From positions 1 to 15,685 of the forward strand of contig JAOTUX010000002.1 in assembly GCA_029863665.1 (NCBI GenBank): DNA of 15,685 nucleotides. Reading direction: 5' to 3'. The DNA comes from Candidatus Nitrosopumilus sp. (GTDB lineage Archaea > Thermoproteota > Nitrososphaeria > Nitrososphaerales > Nitrosopumilaceae). The notes under the pieces are model-generated. The model worked only from the letters and a program-made list of their open reading frames with translations. It was not told where the DNA came from and did not search any database. The position numbers and the translations under genes are program-made. The stretch's first letter is position 1. Every line of letters starts with the position of its first letter. This document shows positions 7,422 through 14,021 of this stretch, one piece after another.

Positions 7422-7820
7422 TTATTCTTCTGCATCATTATCTGCAGTATCACTAGAATCAACATCTAACAATTCCAGTGATTTTAATTCAAATTGATAA
7501 ATTGCACTCATCTCAATTTCTTTCTCTTTTTCTAGATATTCTGAGACTTTTTTGCTTAAAGGAGCCTTGTGTTGATCAAAAGTAAATTCATAGACAACTC
7601 CTTTCTCTAATTCTCCAATTTTGATTTTTTTTGCCAAATCCATTGTAACTATATGTCTTCCATCCTCTACAGGATCGTACAACTGTGTATCTATTTTATT
7701 ATCATCTTCGTAAAGTTCTAGGACATATCCGGTCTTTTTTAGTTCTTCAGGTTTTTTAAATTTGGCATTCTGAATTTCATCAGAAACCCAACCTGGAATC
7801 TCATCTTTCTTTTTTACCAT
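7422..7820 (-). CDS. Conserved-looking hypothetical protein, acidic tail
   Basis: This is a 132-residue soluble protein starting with ATG 12 nt after the stop of the upstream CxxC gene, so the two are almost certainly co-transcribed. The N-terminus is lysine-rich (MVKKKDEIPGW). The middle alternates hydrophobic and polar residues as in a beta-rich fold. The last about 15 residues are acidic and disordered-looking (DSSDTADNDAEE). There are no cysteines, no membrane span and no motif I can name. Pairing with a zinc-ribbon-like protein could mean a small complex or nucleic-acid-related role, but that is speculation. Confidence 0.75.
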   Translation of the reverse strand: MVKKKDEIPGWVSDEIQNAKFKKPEELKKTGYVLELYEDDNKIDTQLYDPVEDGRHIVTMDLAKKIKIGELEKGVVYEFTFDQHKAPLSKKVSEYLEKEKEIEMSAIYQFELKSLELLDVDSSDTADNDAEE

Positions 7821-7832
7821 ATTAAACTCACT

Positions 7833-8180
7833 CTAGTTTTCTGCTTTTTCTTTTTTACTTTTTGACCACCAATCAAGATAGTCATCATGTTTGTCTTCAC
7901 GTGTTCTTTCTCTTTGATTCAATTTGTATCTGATATCTGATACTTGTTCTCTTGTAGCGTATAATCCACATCTTTTACAAATGAAATGTTTTGTAGCAGA
8001 ATCCATTTTCATTGGAATTTCAATTTCATCAAATAACTTGTATAAATCGTCCCTACCTCTATCTTCTTCGGGGGTGTCAGCCTCATATTTTGTTTGAATT
8101 TTCTTCTTTTCTCTTGCTGTACATTCTGGACAATTAGGCACTAATAATTCGCCTAATTTTTTCCATAAAAGCGTTCCCAC
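7833..8180 (-). CDS. Hypothetical protein with two CxxC pairs (zinc ribbon-like)
   Basis: This 115-residue protein has CPEC (C17, C20) and CKRC (C68, C71), which together can form one four-cysteine zinc site with a long charged insertion between the pairs. The region after the second pair is very rich in Arg, Lys, Asp and Glu and ends in a basic tail. That is compatible with nucleic-acid or ribosome binding, though no known family is recognised. The start is GTG at 8180; an in-frame TAG lies two codons upstream (minus 8186-8184), so no longer form is possible. A TATA-like element near 8197-8203 is too close (about 20 nt). The better promoter is at 8291-8298, which would give an unusually long leader of about 90 nt containing the structured element described separately. 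Confidence 0.8.
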   Translation of the reverse strand: MGTLLWKKLGELLVPNCPECTAREKKKIQTKYEADTPEEDRGRDDLYKLFDEIEIPMKMDSATKHFICKRCGLYATREQVSDIRYKLNQRERTREDKHDDYLDWWSKSKKEKAEN

Positions 8181-8202
8181 ATTCTAAGTTGATCGGTATT
8201 AA

Positions 8203-8269
8203 TCTGACACGCGGATTTTTTCATCATCCCTTACGGTCCGTTCGCCCATCGAACATCCCGCGTGCCAGA
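8203..8269 (-). ncRNA. Candidate structured RNA / 5' leader element
   Basis: Read on the minus strand, 8269-8257 pairs with 8203-8215 in 13 consecutive pairs. Eleven are Watson-Crick and two are G-U (8265 with 8207, 8257 with 8215). On the plus strand those two positions would be A-C mismatches, so the fold favours minus-strand RNA. Inside it, 8254-8250 (GUUCG) pairs with 8244-8240 (CGAAC) around a five-base loop. The remaining 8239-8216 is purine-rich and includes CCGUAAGG. By my count about 37 of 67 bases are G or C, against a much more AT-rich surround. A TATA-like box at 8291-8298 places a start at about 8269, the first base of the stem. It could be an independent small RNA, a 3'UTR element of the glycosyltransferase gene, or a regulatory leader of the CxxC gene. 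It matches no RNA class I recognise. Confidence 0.5.
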
Positions 8270-8290
8270 TAAGTAAAATTATTAAAAATA

Positions 8291-8298
8291 TTTTATTA
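8291..8298 (-). promoter_or_regulatory. TATA-like box in front of the structured element
   Basis: The minus strand reads AATAAAAT here, within a wholly A/T run, overlapping the stop codon of the glycosyltransferase gene. Its centre is about 26 nt from 8269, where the long stem begins. A/T-rich runs are common here, so this is suggestive only. Confidence 0.35.
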
Positions 8299-9531
8299 TC
8301 TCTTTTCTTCTAAAATCTGAGCTGCAATGCTTGCTGAATTTTCTGCTCCATTAGGAAGAAAATTCTTTGAAAACTCATTCAAACTGTTCTCAAATTCCTC
8401 ATAATTCTGTTTAATGTTGGATATTGCTTGGGTTACTTGCTTTGTTTTTGTCGCTAATATTCCCAAGTTTTTGTCTTCTGCCCATTTGATATTATTTGTA
8501 TGCTCATCATAAACTGGAATTCCAATAATCGGCTTTGATTTCCCTCCCATTATTTCCCCCATTGTTGTATGAGAACCATTAACAACTGCATATTTACATA
8601 AATCTAATACTGTATCTTTTTCTTGTTCTGAAAGAAATCCAACATCAATTTGTATCCATTCTATCTTTTTATCTAATGCCTCTGATATTGAATATTTTTT
8701 ACCATCTTTTCCTGTTACAGAATCTATGTTTGAATCATTTTTTGCATGTGAAATAATCCTTTTCTCATTTTCCATTTCATCTTGATGAAATACTTTTTCA
8801 TATCTATAACCAGTACCGTCATTAGTTGATTTATTTCCAGTCCTCATCCAATAACCAAATTCATTATCCTCAATTAATTTTTCAAGATATGAATTTTCTT
8901 TTCTTTTAATTTGTTTATTGTTTGTAAAGTGTCCAACATAGGTTATTTTTTCTTTTACTTCTTCTATAAAATTTAGATTATATTCACACATAGTGTATGG
9001 CGGAGGTGAGTCTGCAACAAGAATTTTTGATGCTTTAGCAATTTGTTTTGCAACAAAAATTAATGATGGATAAATATATGATCTTGAATTATACAATTTA
9101 GGTCTAAATTGATTTGTTATAAACAGACTTGGAATATTTCGATTTTTTGCTAAAATATTTGAACCCATATCTCCATCATTGATTACCAGATCAAATTTTT
9201 CTTTATCATAGAGTTTTCTTTCTTCTCTCAAATAGCTTATAATTTGTTTTACCAATGGAGGGTTTTTTGAAACCGGCAACAAAAAATTCATTAATGACAT
9301 TGAAACGCTTGGACCAAATTTTCCATCAATTGGCGTTGGCATTAATATCTCATGAATTTTCTCTTTTTCGTTTGGAAATTTTTTTAATAATTTCTCATAA
9401 ACATGATCTTTACTTGAAAAATGAACTTCAAATTTTTCTTCAATGTAATTGCCTAAAACCTCATTTAATCTCATCATTCGAGAATAATGACCACTTCCCC
9501 ACGGATAGATGAATTCTCCTATTTTGAGCAC
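8296..9531 (-). CDS. GT-B fold glycosyltransferase (MurG/UGT-like)
   Basis: This 411-residue protein has the two-domain layout of GT-B glycosyltransferases. The N-terminal domain begins with a short strand and WGSGHYSRM (11-19), the Gly-x-Gly-His acceptor-side loop. The C-terminal domain carries NGSHTTMGEIMGG (318-330), then PIIGIPVYDEHTNN (334-347), equivalent to the nucleotide-sugar-binding segment of MurG and related enzymes, with E326 and E343 as likely sugar/ribose contacts. Residues about 228-285 form a long polar, charged insertion between the domains. Donor and acceptor are not readable; surface glycan or glycolipid synthesis is plausible in archaea. The start is GTG at 9531, supported by a TATA-like box 25 nt upstream, so it is probably transcribed separately from the ThiI-like gene 39 nt away. 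Confidence 0.8.
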   Translation of the reverse strand: MLKIGEFIYPWGSGHYSRMMRLNEVLGNYIEEKFEVHFSSKDHVYEKLLKKFPNEKEKIHEILMPTPIDGKFGPSVSMSLMNFLLPVSKNPPLVKQIISYLREERKLYDKEKFDLVINDGDMGSNILAKNRNIPSLFITNQFRPKLYNSRSYIYPSLIFVAKQIAKASKILVADSPPPYTMCEYNLNFIEEVKEKITYVGHFTNNKQIKRKENSYLEKLIEDNEFGYWMRTGNKSTNDGTGYRYEKVFHQDEMENEKRIISHAKNDSNIDSVTGKDGKKYSISEALDKKIEWIQIDVGFLSEQEKDTVLDLCKYAVVNGSHTTMGEIMGGKSKPIIGIPVYDEHTNNIKWAEDKNLGILATKTKQVTQAISNIKQNYEEFENSLNEFSKNFLPNGAENSASIAAQILEEKR

Positions 9532-9552
9532 AATATGAGACGATATATGCAG

Positions 9553-9560
9553 TTTAAATT
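9553..9560 (-). promoter_or_regulatory. TATA-like box of the glycosyltransferase gene
   Basis: The minus strand reads AATTTAAA, centred about 25 nt upstream of the GTG at 9531 and inside the 39-nt gap after the ThiI-like gene. Confidence 0.5.
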
Positions 9561-9570
9561 CTCAGTGATT

Positions 9571-10680
9571 TTACTCTAGAGAATCTAAAATATCATGAAC
9601 ATTATTAGGTCCTACCTGAACTGAAACTATTTTCTTTGTTTTGAGGGATGTATCTACTTGTTTTTTTGCAAAAGCAGGAATCTCATTAGAATTAATTGTG
9701 ACCATTTTTTCTAATTTTTTGGTATTTCTTTCTAGCCCAATCTCTCTTGCATCATCAAACAGGTTGATGTCTACACCGGCAAGTGGAATTAATGGTATTT
9801 TCTTCTTTTCAAATACATGTTTTAAGGAATTATCAATGAACTCAGATGAAAATACTAGTGGTGACAAAGCTAATGATACATGATCATTTGAAAATTGCAG
9901 CATTATCTCTAGTATAGAATTAACATAGATCAAGTAATTTTTTATCCCATTTGGATTAATCTTTATTTGAAAAAATTCTAATTCAATTTTCTCTTGTACT
10001 AACCGTGGAATTATTTGATTAATCATTTTGGCCAAATTCATCAATTCAGATTTTTGTCTATAACAAACTATGATCTTGGTTCCATAACCTTGTTTTATTG
10101 TCTCTAAACAAGAAATTGCAGATATTTCATCATATATTGCACAAATTGTTTTTTGATTATGTGGTCGATATGGAATTCCACCATTACCTTTATCTGAAAA
10201 AATACTGATGTATGCATTATTTTTTGTTAGATATGTATACAATAATTTATCATAGTTTTCTTCTGTTCCTGGATGAGCCCCAAGATTTATTTTTTTTTCT
10301 ATAATGTTTGATGTTGCTGCAATCTCTAAATCTTTTGTTAGAAATCCTTTTGACATTCCTTCAATTTTTACCAGAAATTTCTCACCTTTTAAAAGTAAAT
10401 TTCCTCCAATTGATGTAATCTCTGAAACAATATCCTGAAAATTATTTTTCACTTGTCTTGTAATTGCAATTTTTTTAATTCCAAAAAGTAAATTGATAGC
10501 AGATGATGCAAATACGGGATCATTTGCGTCTACCAAAATTATATCACCATCACGTTTTACAGATTTAAATTGTTGGTTTTTTATTTTTAAAATTTTTTTG
10601 ATATTTATTATTAACTGTGAAATTTTATTTTTTGAAAATATAGTTGGAAAAACTACTACATATGATACTTTATCCATCAT
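9571..10680 (-). CDS. ThiI-like THUMP protein lacking the PP-loop motif
   Basis: The layout matches ThiI (tRNA 4-thiouridine synthetase). An N-terminal ferredoxin-like region begins VSYVVVFPTIF. A THUMP domain covers about residues 60-165, with KFLVKIEG and KINLGAHPGTEENYDKLLYT. Then comes GNGGIPYRPHNQ, equivalent to ThiI's GxGGxPvG linker, and an alpha/beta domain. Where ThiI has LSGGIDSPVAA followed by a helix ending KRG, this protein reads AIYDEISAISC and ends KQG. The alignment is gapless with the ATP-binding SGGxDS absent. IPLIPLAGVDINLFDDAREIG near the end still resembles ThiI's PLIGxDKxEIIxxAxxIG. It is therefore probably a catalytically dead relative or one with a new role, possibly tRNA binding. 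The frame extends to a TTG at 10734. The ATG at 10680 (369 residues) is chosen because the TATA-like box at 10702-10710 lies inside the longer version. Confidence 0.78.
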   Translation of the reverse strand: MMDKVSYVVVFPTIFSKNKISQLIINIKKILKIKNQQFKSVKRDGDIILVDANDPVFASSAINLLFGIKKIAITRQVKNNFQDIVSEITSIGGNLLLKGEKFLVKIEGMSKGFLTKDLEIAATSNIIEKKINLGAHPGTEENYDKLLYTYLTKNNAYISIFSDKGNGGIPYRPHNQKTICAIYDEISAISCLETIKQGYGTKIIVCYRQKSELMNLAKMINQIIPRLVQEKIELEFFQIKINPNGIKNYLIYVNSILEIMLQFSNDHVSLALSPLVFSSEFIDNSLKHVFEKKKIPLIPLAGVDINLFDDAREIGLERNTKKLEKMVTINSNEIPAFAKKQVDTSLKTKKIVSVQVGPNNVHDILDSLE

Positions 10681-10701
10681 TTCTATTTTCAAATCTACTA
10701 G

Positions 10702-10710
10702 TTTATAATT
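10702..10710 (-). promoter_or_regulatory. TATA-like box of the ThiI-like gene
   Basis: The minus strand reads AATTATAAA, centred 26 nt before the ATG at 10680. It falls within the region that would be coding if the TTG at 10734 were used, so it argues for the shorter protein. Confidence 0.5.
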
Positions 10711-10732
10711 TAGAACAAAATTTCGGGTAATC

Positions 10733-10740
10733 AATATAAA
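10733..10740 (+). promoter_or_regulatory. TATA-like box of the cysH-sat operon
   Basis: AATATAAA is centred about 26 nt before the GTG at 10762. Together with the minus-strand box at 10702-10710 it forms a compact divergent promoter of 81 bp between the two start codons. Confidence 0.55.
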
Positions 10741-10761
10741 ACAAATACTTCAACTAATTAT

Positions 10762-11478
10762 GTGGTAAAATTCACAGAAAAACAGGTAGATGATCTTAAT
10801 TCAAGGATAAAAACTACTGAAGAAGCACTTCAGTGGGTTTCAGATAATCTTCATCCTAAAGTTGCAAAAGCATCAAGCTTTGGTGCCGAAGATGCAGTAA
10901 TTATGGATATTATGATAAAAATTAATCCAAAATTTAGATTCTTTACATTAGATACTGGTAGATTACCCCAGGAAACCTATGATATTATGGATATTGTGAG
11001 AAAAAAATACAATATTTCAATAGAAGTGTTATTTCCTGATGCCAAAGAGGTTGAAGATATGGTTAAGGAAAAAGGGATGAATCTTTTCTATGAAAGCGTT
11101 GACAACAGAAAATTATGCTGTGAAATTCGTAAAGTTCACCCAATGAATAAAATGTTGAATACTTTGGATGGTTGGATTAGTGGAATAAGGCGTGATCAGA
11201 CCAAAATACGAGAGACTGTTACCATGTTTCAACTAGATCATGGACATAATGATATTCTAAAGATTAATCCAATAATACACTGGACATGGGATCAAATTCA
11301 AGAATATATCAAAAAGAATAATCTTCCTTACAATAGCCTCCTTGACAAAGGTTATTCAAGTATTGGATGTGAACCTTGTACAAGATCCATAAAACCTGGA
11401 GAAAGTCTTCGAGCAGGAAGATGGTGGTGGGAACAAGGAGAACACAAAGAGTGTGGCCTTCATATAGACCATAAATAA
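10762..11478 (+). CDS. cysH: Assimilatory APS reductase (iron-sulfur CysH)
   Basis: CysH-type reductases reduce adenylylsulfate (APS) or PAPS to sulfite with thioredoxin. The 238-residue protein has the PP-loop-like SSFGAEDAV (38-46) and LDTGRLPQETY (63-73). Paired cysteines CC at 119-120 (KLCCEIRKVHP) and CxxC at 203 and 206 (GCEPCTR) ligate a [4Fe-4S] cluster in APS reductases and are absent from PAPS-specific enzymes. The C-terminal ECGLH carries the nucleophilic C231. All point to APS as substrate. It starts with GTG at 10762 behind a well-spaced TATA-like box, and sat follows after 9 nt, giving a compact sulfate-assimilation operon. Assimilation rather than dissimilation is supported by the single-subunit CysH form. 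Confidence 0.93.
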   Translation: MVKFTEKQVDDLNSRIKTTEEALQWVSDNLHPKVAKASSFGAEDAVIMDIMIKINPKFRFFTLDTGRLPQETYDIMDIVRKKYNISIEVLFPDAKEVEDMVKEKGMNLFYESVDNRKLCCEIRKVHPMNKMLNTLDGWISGIRRDQTKIRETVTMFQLDHGHNDILKINPIIHWTWDQIQEYIKKNNLPYNSLLDKGYSSIGCEPCTRSIKPGESLRAGRWWWEQGEHKECGLHIDHK

Positions 11479-11487
11479 AGACCTCTC

Positions 11488-12630
11488 ATGTCAGAAAATA
11501 ATTCGATCAAACCACATGGTGGAGTATTAATTAACAGAATTACTAAAGTTGATCCCACTGGATTATTCTCAATTACAATTAGTGAAGATCTTGCAAATGA
11601 TGTTGAAAACATAGCTGATGGAATTTTTAGCCCTTTAGAGGGGTTCTTGGGAAAACAAGACTTTGAGAGTGTTGTTTCACGAGGAAGATTAGCAAATGAT
11701 TTAGCTTGGACTATTCCAATTGTACTGGATGTTGATGAACAAACTGCTTCTAAAATGAAAGAATCTGGTGATGTATTATTACAAAATCCACATGGAGTTG
11801 GAGTTGCAGTATTACATGTTGAAGAAACATATTCCTTTGATAAAGAAAAGACTGTACAAGGAGTCTATGGAACAACTGATTCATCTCATCCAGGTGTTGC
11901 AAAGACAATGTCGATGAAAGACTATCTTGTTAGTGGAAAAATAGATTATATACAAAGACCAGAAATGTCTGAAATTAGAAAAAATAGATTAACTCCTCTT
12001 CAAACAAGAGAAGCTTTTGCACAGGCAGGATGGAAGACAATATGTGCATTTCAAACTAGAAATCCTCCACATGTAGCACATGAAATGTTACAAAAGACAT
12101 CAATTACAACTCGTGATGGAGTATTCGTAAATCCAATTATTGGAAAGAAGAAATCTGGAGATTTTGTTGATGAAGTCATTGTAAAATGTTATGAAACCAT
12201 GATAAAATTATACTATCCTGAGAATAGATGCCGTCTTGGAACTTTACATACTGAAATGAAGTATGCTGGTCCAAAAGAAGCAATTCATCATGCAATTATG
12301 AGACAGAATTATGGTTGTACACACATAATTATTGGACGAGATCATGCAGGTGTTGGAAAGTTCTATGATCCATTTGCAGCGCAAAAGATCTTTGTGGACT
12401 ATCCAGAATTAGAAATTGCTCCCGTATTCTTTCCACCATTTTTCTATTGCAAAAAATGTTTAACATATACAACTCCAAAAGCATGTCCACATAATGATGA
12501 TGTAAAAGAACAAATCAGTGGAACCAAGCTTAGAGAGATGATTCAAAACGGTCAAGCACCTTCTGAATTTATCTTAAGACCAGAAGTTGCAAAAGTAATC
12601 TTAAATCATCCAAAACCTTTTGTTGATTAG
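11488..12630 (+). CDS. sat: Sulfate adenylyltransferase (ATP sulfurylase)
   Basis: Sat makes APS from sulfate and ATP, feeding the adjacent CysH. The 380-residue protein is the monofunctional form without a C-terminal APS kinase. Key motifs are present: QTRNPPH (189-195), which holds the ATP/sulfate-binding residues, GRDHAGVG (283-290), and a late ISGTKLRE (343-350) with FILRPEV (361-367). C321, C324, C333 and H335 (CKKC then CPH) form a probable structural zinc site, as in several bacterial and archaeal Sat proteins. It begins with ATG 9 nt after the cysH stop with no clear Shine-Dalgarno sequence, so expression is probably by read-through translation of a shared message. Confidence 0.95.
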   Translation: MSENNSIKPHGGVLINRITKVDPTGLFSITISEDLANDVENIADGIFSPLEGFLGKQDFESVVSRGRLANDLAWTIPIVLDVDEQTASKMKESGDVLLQNPHGVGVAVLHVEETYSFDKEKTVQGVYGTTDSSHPGVAKTMSMKDYLVSGKIDYIQRPEMSEIRKNRLTPLQTREAFAQAGWKTICAFQTRNPPHVAHEMLQKTSITTRDGVFVNPIIGKKKSGDFVDEVIVKCYETMIKLYYPENRCRLGTLHTEMKYAGPKEAIHHAIMRQNYGCTHIIIGRDHAGVGKFYDPFAAQKIFVDYPELEIAPVFFPPFFYCKKCLTYTTPKACPHNDDVKEQISGTKLREMIQNGQAPSEFILRPEVAKVILNHPKPFVD

Positions 12631-12638
12631 ATATTTAT
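12631..12638 (+). promoter_or_regulatory. TATA-like box of the secreted protein gene
   Basis: ATATTTAT begins right after the sat stop codon and is centred about 26 nt before the GTG at 12661, indicating a separate leaderless promoter for that gene. Confidence 0.5.
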
Positions 12639-12660
12639 TCAATCAAAATCAAACAAACTC

Positions 12661-13329
12661 GTGAAATATTTACTTGCATTAATTTTTGTTGCAGGATTTT
12701 TTATTACTCCTGCATTTGCTCAAGATGCAAAAAATCCCTCGTTAATTATTGATACAATAGAACTTCCTGCACCTGAATTCAATAGAGTTCTAAGGGATGC
12801 ACCAATAGTAAATCTTAATGATATTCACATAACTAGCTGGCAAGTAACTATTGACAATAACCTAATCTATGCAAATCCAAATGGAAATGCAGTTTTTAGA
12901 ATATATGATCAGGAATCTCTTGATGAGTTTATTGAAGTTGGAATGGGTTCCCAACCTGATAACAAATTCTGGGTTGCAGTTCAAACTCCCAAAGAGGGAT
13001 ATGTTGTAGTCCATAGAGATCTAGATAGAGGCTGGTATCCTAATGCAAAATCTATCCTATCTTACACTGAAAGAGCAGGACTGACTGTGAATAATGGAGC
13101 AAGAATTGTAGTTACTAATCTAGATATTGGCACGTTTGCAATTAACTCTTATTCTGTTTATGGATTAGACGGTTCAAATGATCCACCAGCAGTCAATGCA
13201 GGTAGTATGATTGTAGAATTCCTTTCAGGTGATCCTGCAAAGAATGTATTTGCTTTACTCCCATTCTATATTGCAGCAGGTATTGGTGTTATTGTTGGGG
13301 CTTTATTTTTGACAAAGAAGCGTTCTTAG
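12661..13329 (+). CDS. Secreted protein anchored by a C-terminal helix
   Basis: The 222-residue protein begins with a clear signal peptide: KYLLALIFVAGFFITPAFA with likely cleavage after AFA (20/21). About 175 extracellular residues follow, rich in V, I, N, D and Y as in a beta-sandwich domain. A hydrophobic segment at about 196-217 and a KKRS tail complete it, so the mature protein should sit outside the membrane on a C-terminal anchor. There are no cysteines in the mature part and no catalytic motif. I do not recognise a family. The start is GTG with a well-placed TATA-like box. Its last 41 nt overlap the 3' end of the endonuclease III gene on the opposite strand. Confidence 0.82.
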   Translation: MKYLLALIFVAGFFITPAFAQDAKNPSLIIDTIELPAPEFNRVLRDAPIVNLNDIHITSWQVTIDNNLIYANPNGNAVFRIYDQESLDEFIEVGMGSQPDNKFWVAVQTPKEGYVVVHRDLDRGWYPNAKSILSYTERAGLTVNNGARIVVTNLDIGTFAINSYSVYGLDGSNDPPAVNAGSMIVEFLSGDPAKNVFALLPFYIAAGIGVIVGALFLTKKRS

Positions 13330-13972
13330 ACTTGTAGTATCTACAACTTTTTTTGATTTTACAGATATCACACATTGGTGTAATTGGCTTACAAATATTC
13401 TGACCATACATTACAAAAGTATCATTTATGTCAATCCAGTATTCTTTTTTTATTTTTTTCATTAATTCCTGTTCTGTCTCTTCTGGATTTTTGGTTGTAG
13501 CTAATCCCAACCTATTTGAAATTCTATGTACATGAATATCAACTGGAATAGCTGGCTTTTCAAATGCATAAACTAGAACACAGTTAGCAGTTTTTCTTCC
13601 AACCCCTGGTAATTGTACCAAAGAATCTAATTCATCTGGAACTCTTCCTTTGTATTTTGTATCAATAATCTTTGCTACTTCAATAATTCTTTTAGATTTT
13701 ACATGATAGAATCCAATTGATTTGATTATTTTCTCTATGTCTTTTATTTTTGCATTTGCAAGTTCTTTTGGATTTTTATATTTTGAGAATAATACTTTTA
13801 CTACTTTTGTCGTACTTTCATCTTTTGTTCTCGCAGAAAGTATAGTTCCAATTAGAATACTAAACGGTCCTCTAGTTTCAGCTTCATGAAGCTCTCTTAA
13901 TGCTGTCATTCTAGGTGGTTTTACAGAATTCATAGTGTCCATCATACCACAAAGAATTTTTTCTATTTTCAT
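13289..13972 (-). CDS. nth: Endonuclease III (DNA glycosylase/AP lyase)
   Basis: Nth removes oxidised pyrimidines and cleaves abasic sites in base excision repair. Counting from the ATG at 13972 (227 residues), the helix-hairpin-helix LPGVGRKTA contains catalytic Lys127. The IPVDIHVHR segment holds catalytic Asp145. The [4Fe-4S] loop is C194-x6-C201-x2-C204-x5-C210, the canonical spacing. SILIGTILSARTKDE near the N-terminus corresponds to the family's LLSAQTxD motif, with Arg in place of the usual Gln. The frame could extend to a TTG at 13990, but that lies only about 5 nt from the TATA-like element at 13991-13999, so the ATG at 13972 is preferred. The C-terminal 18 residues after the cluster are a polar tail that overlaps the neighbouring gene. 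Confidence 0.93.
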   Translation of the reverse strand: MKIEKILCGMMDTMNSVKPPRMTALRELHEAETRGPFSILIGTILSARTKDESTTKVVKVLFSKYKNPKELANAKIKDIEKIIKSIGFYHVKSKRIIEVAKIIDTKYKGRVPDELDSLVQLPGVGRKTANCVLVYAFEKPAIPVDIHVHRISNRLGLATTKNPEETEQELMKKIKKEYWIDINDTFVMYGQNICKPITPMCDICKIKKSCRYYKSKNASLSKIKPQQ

Positions 13973-13990
13973 CTGAAAAACTACATACAA

Positions 13991-13999
13991 GTATTATAG
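13991..13999. promoter_or_regulatory. TATA-like element between nth and the dehydratase genes
   Basis: GTATTATAG is centred about 26 nt before the TTG at 14022 (plus) and about 23 nt before the ATG at 13972 (minus). It is the only obvious TATA-like element in the 49-bp gap and reads similarly in both directions (CTATAATAC on the minus strand), so both genes may depend on it. Confidence 0.45.
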
Positions 14000-14021
14000 C
14001 TGTAATAATTAAGAATTTTTA

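Noticed and set aside
8203..8269. tRNA or C/D box RNA reading of the structured element
   Set aside because: No cloverleaf with a T-loop or anticodon stem can be drawn. On the minus strand there is an AUGAUGA (C-box-like) but no CUGA D box in a suitable position, so neither class is supported.
8203..8269. Intrinsic terminator for the glycosyltransferase gene
   Set aside because: On the minus strand the stem is followed by UUAAUACC instead of a U-tract, and archaeal termination usually relies on U-runs without a stem.
9571..10734. ThiI-like gene as a pseudogene
   Set aside because: The frame is intact over 369 codons, the THUMP and C-terminal segments remain family-like, and the promoter is well formed, so loss of the PP-loop looks like divergence, not decay.
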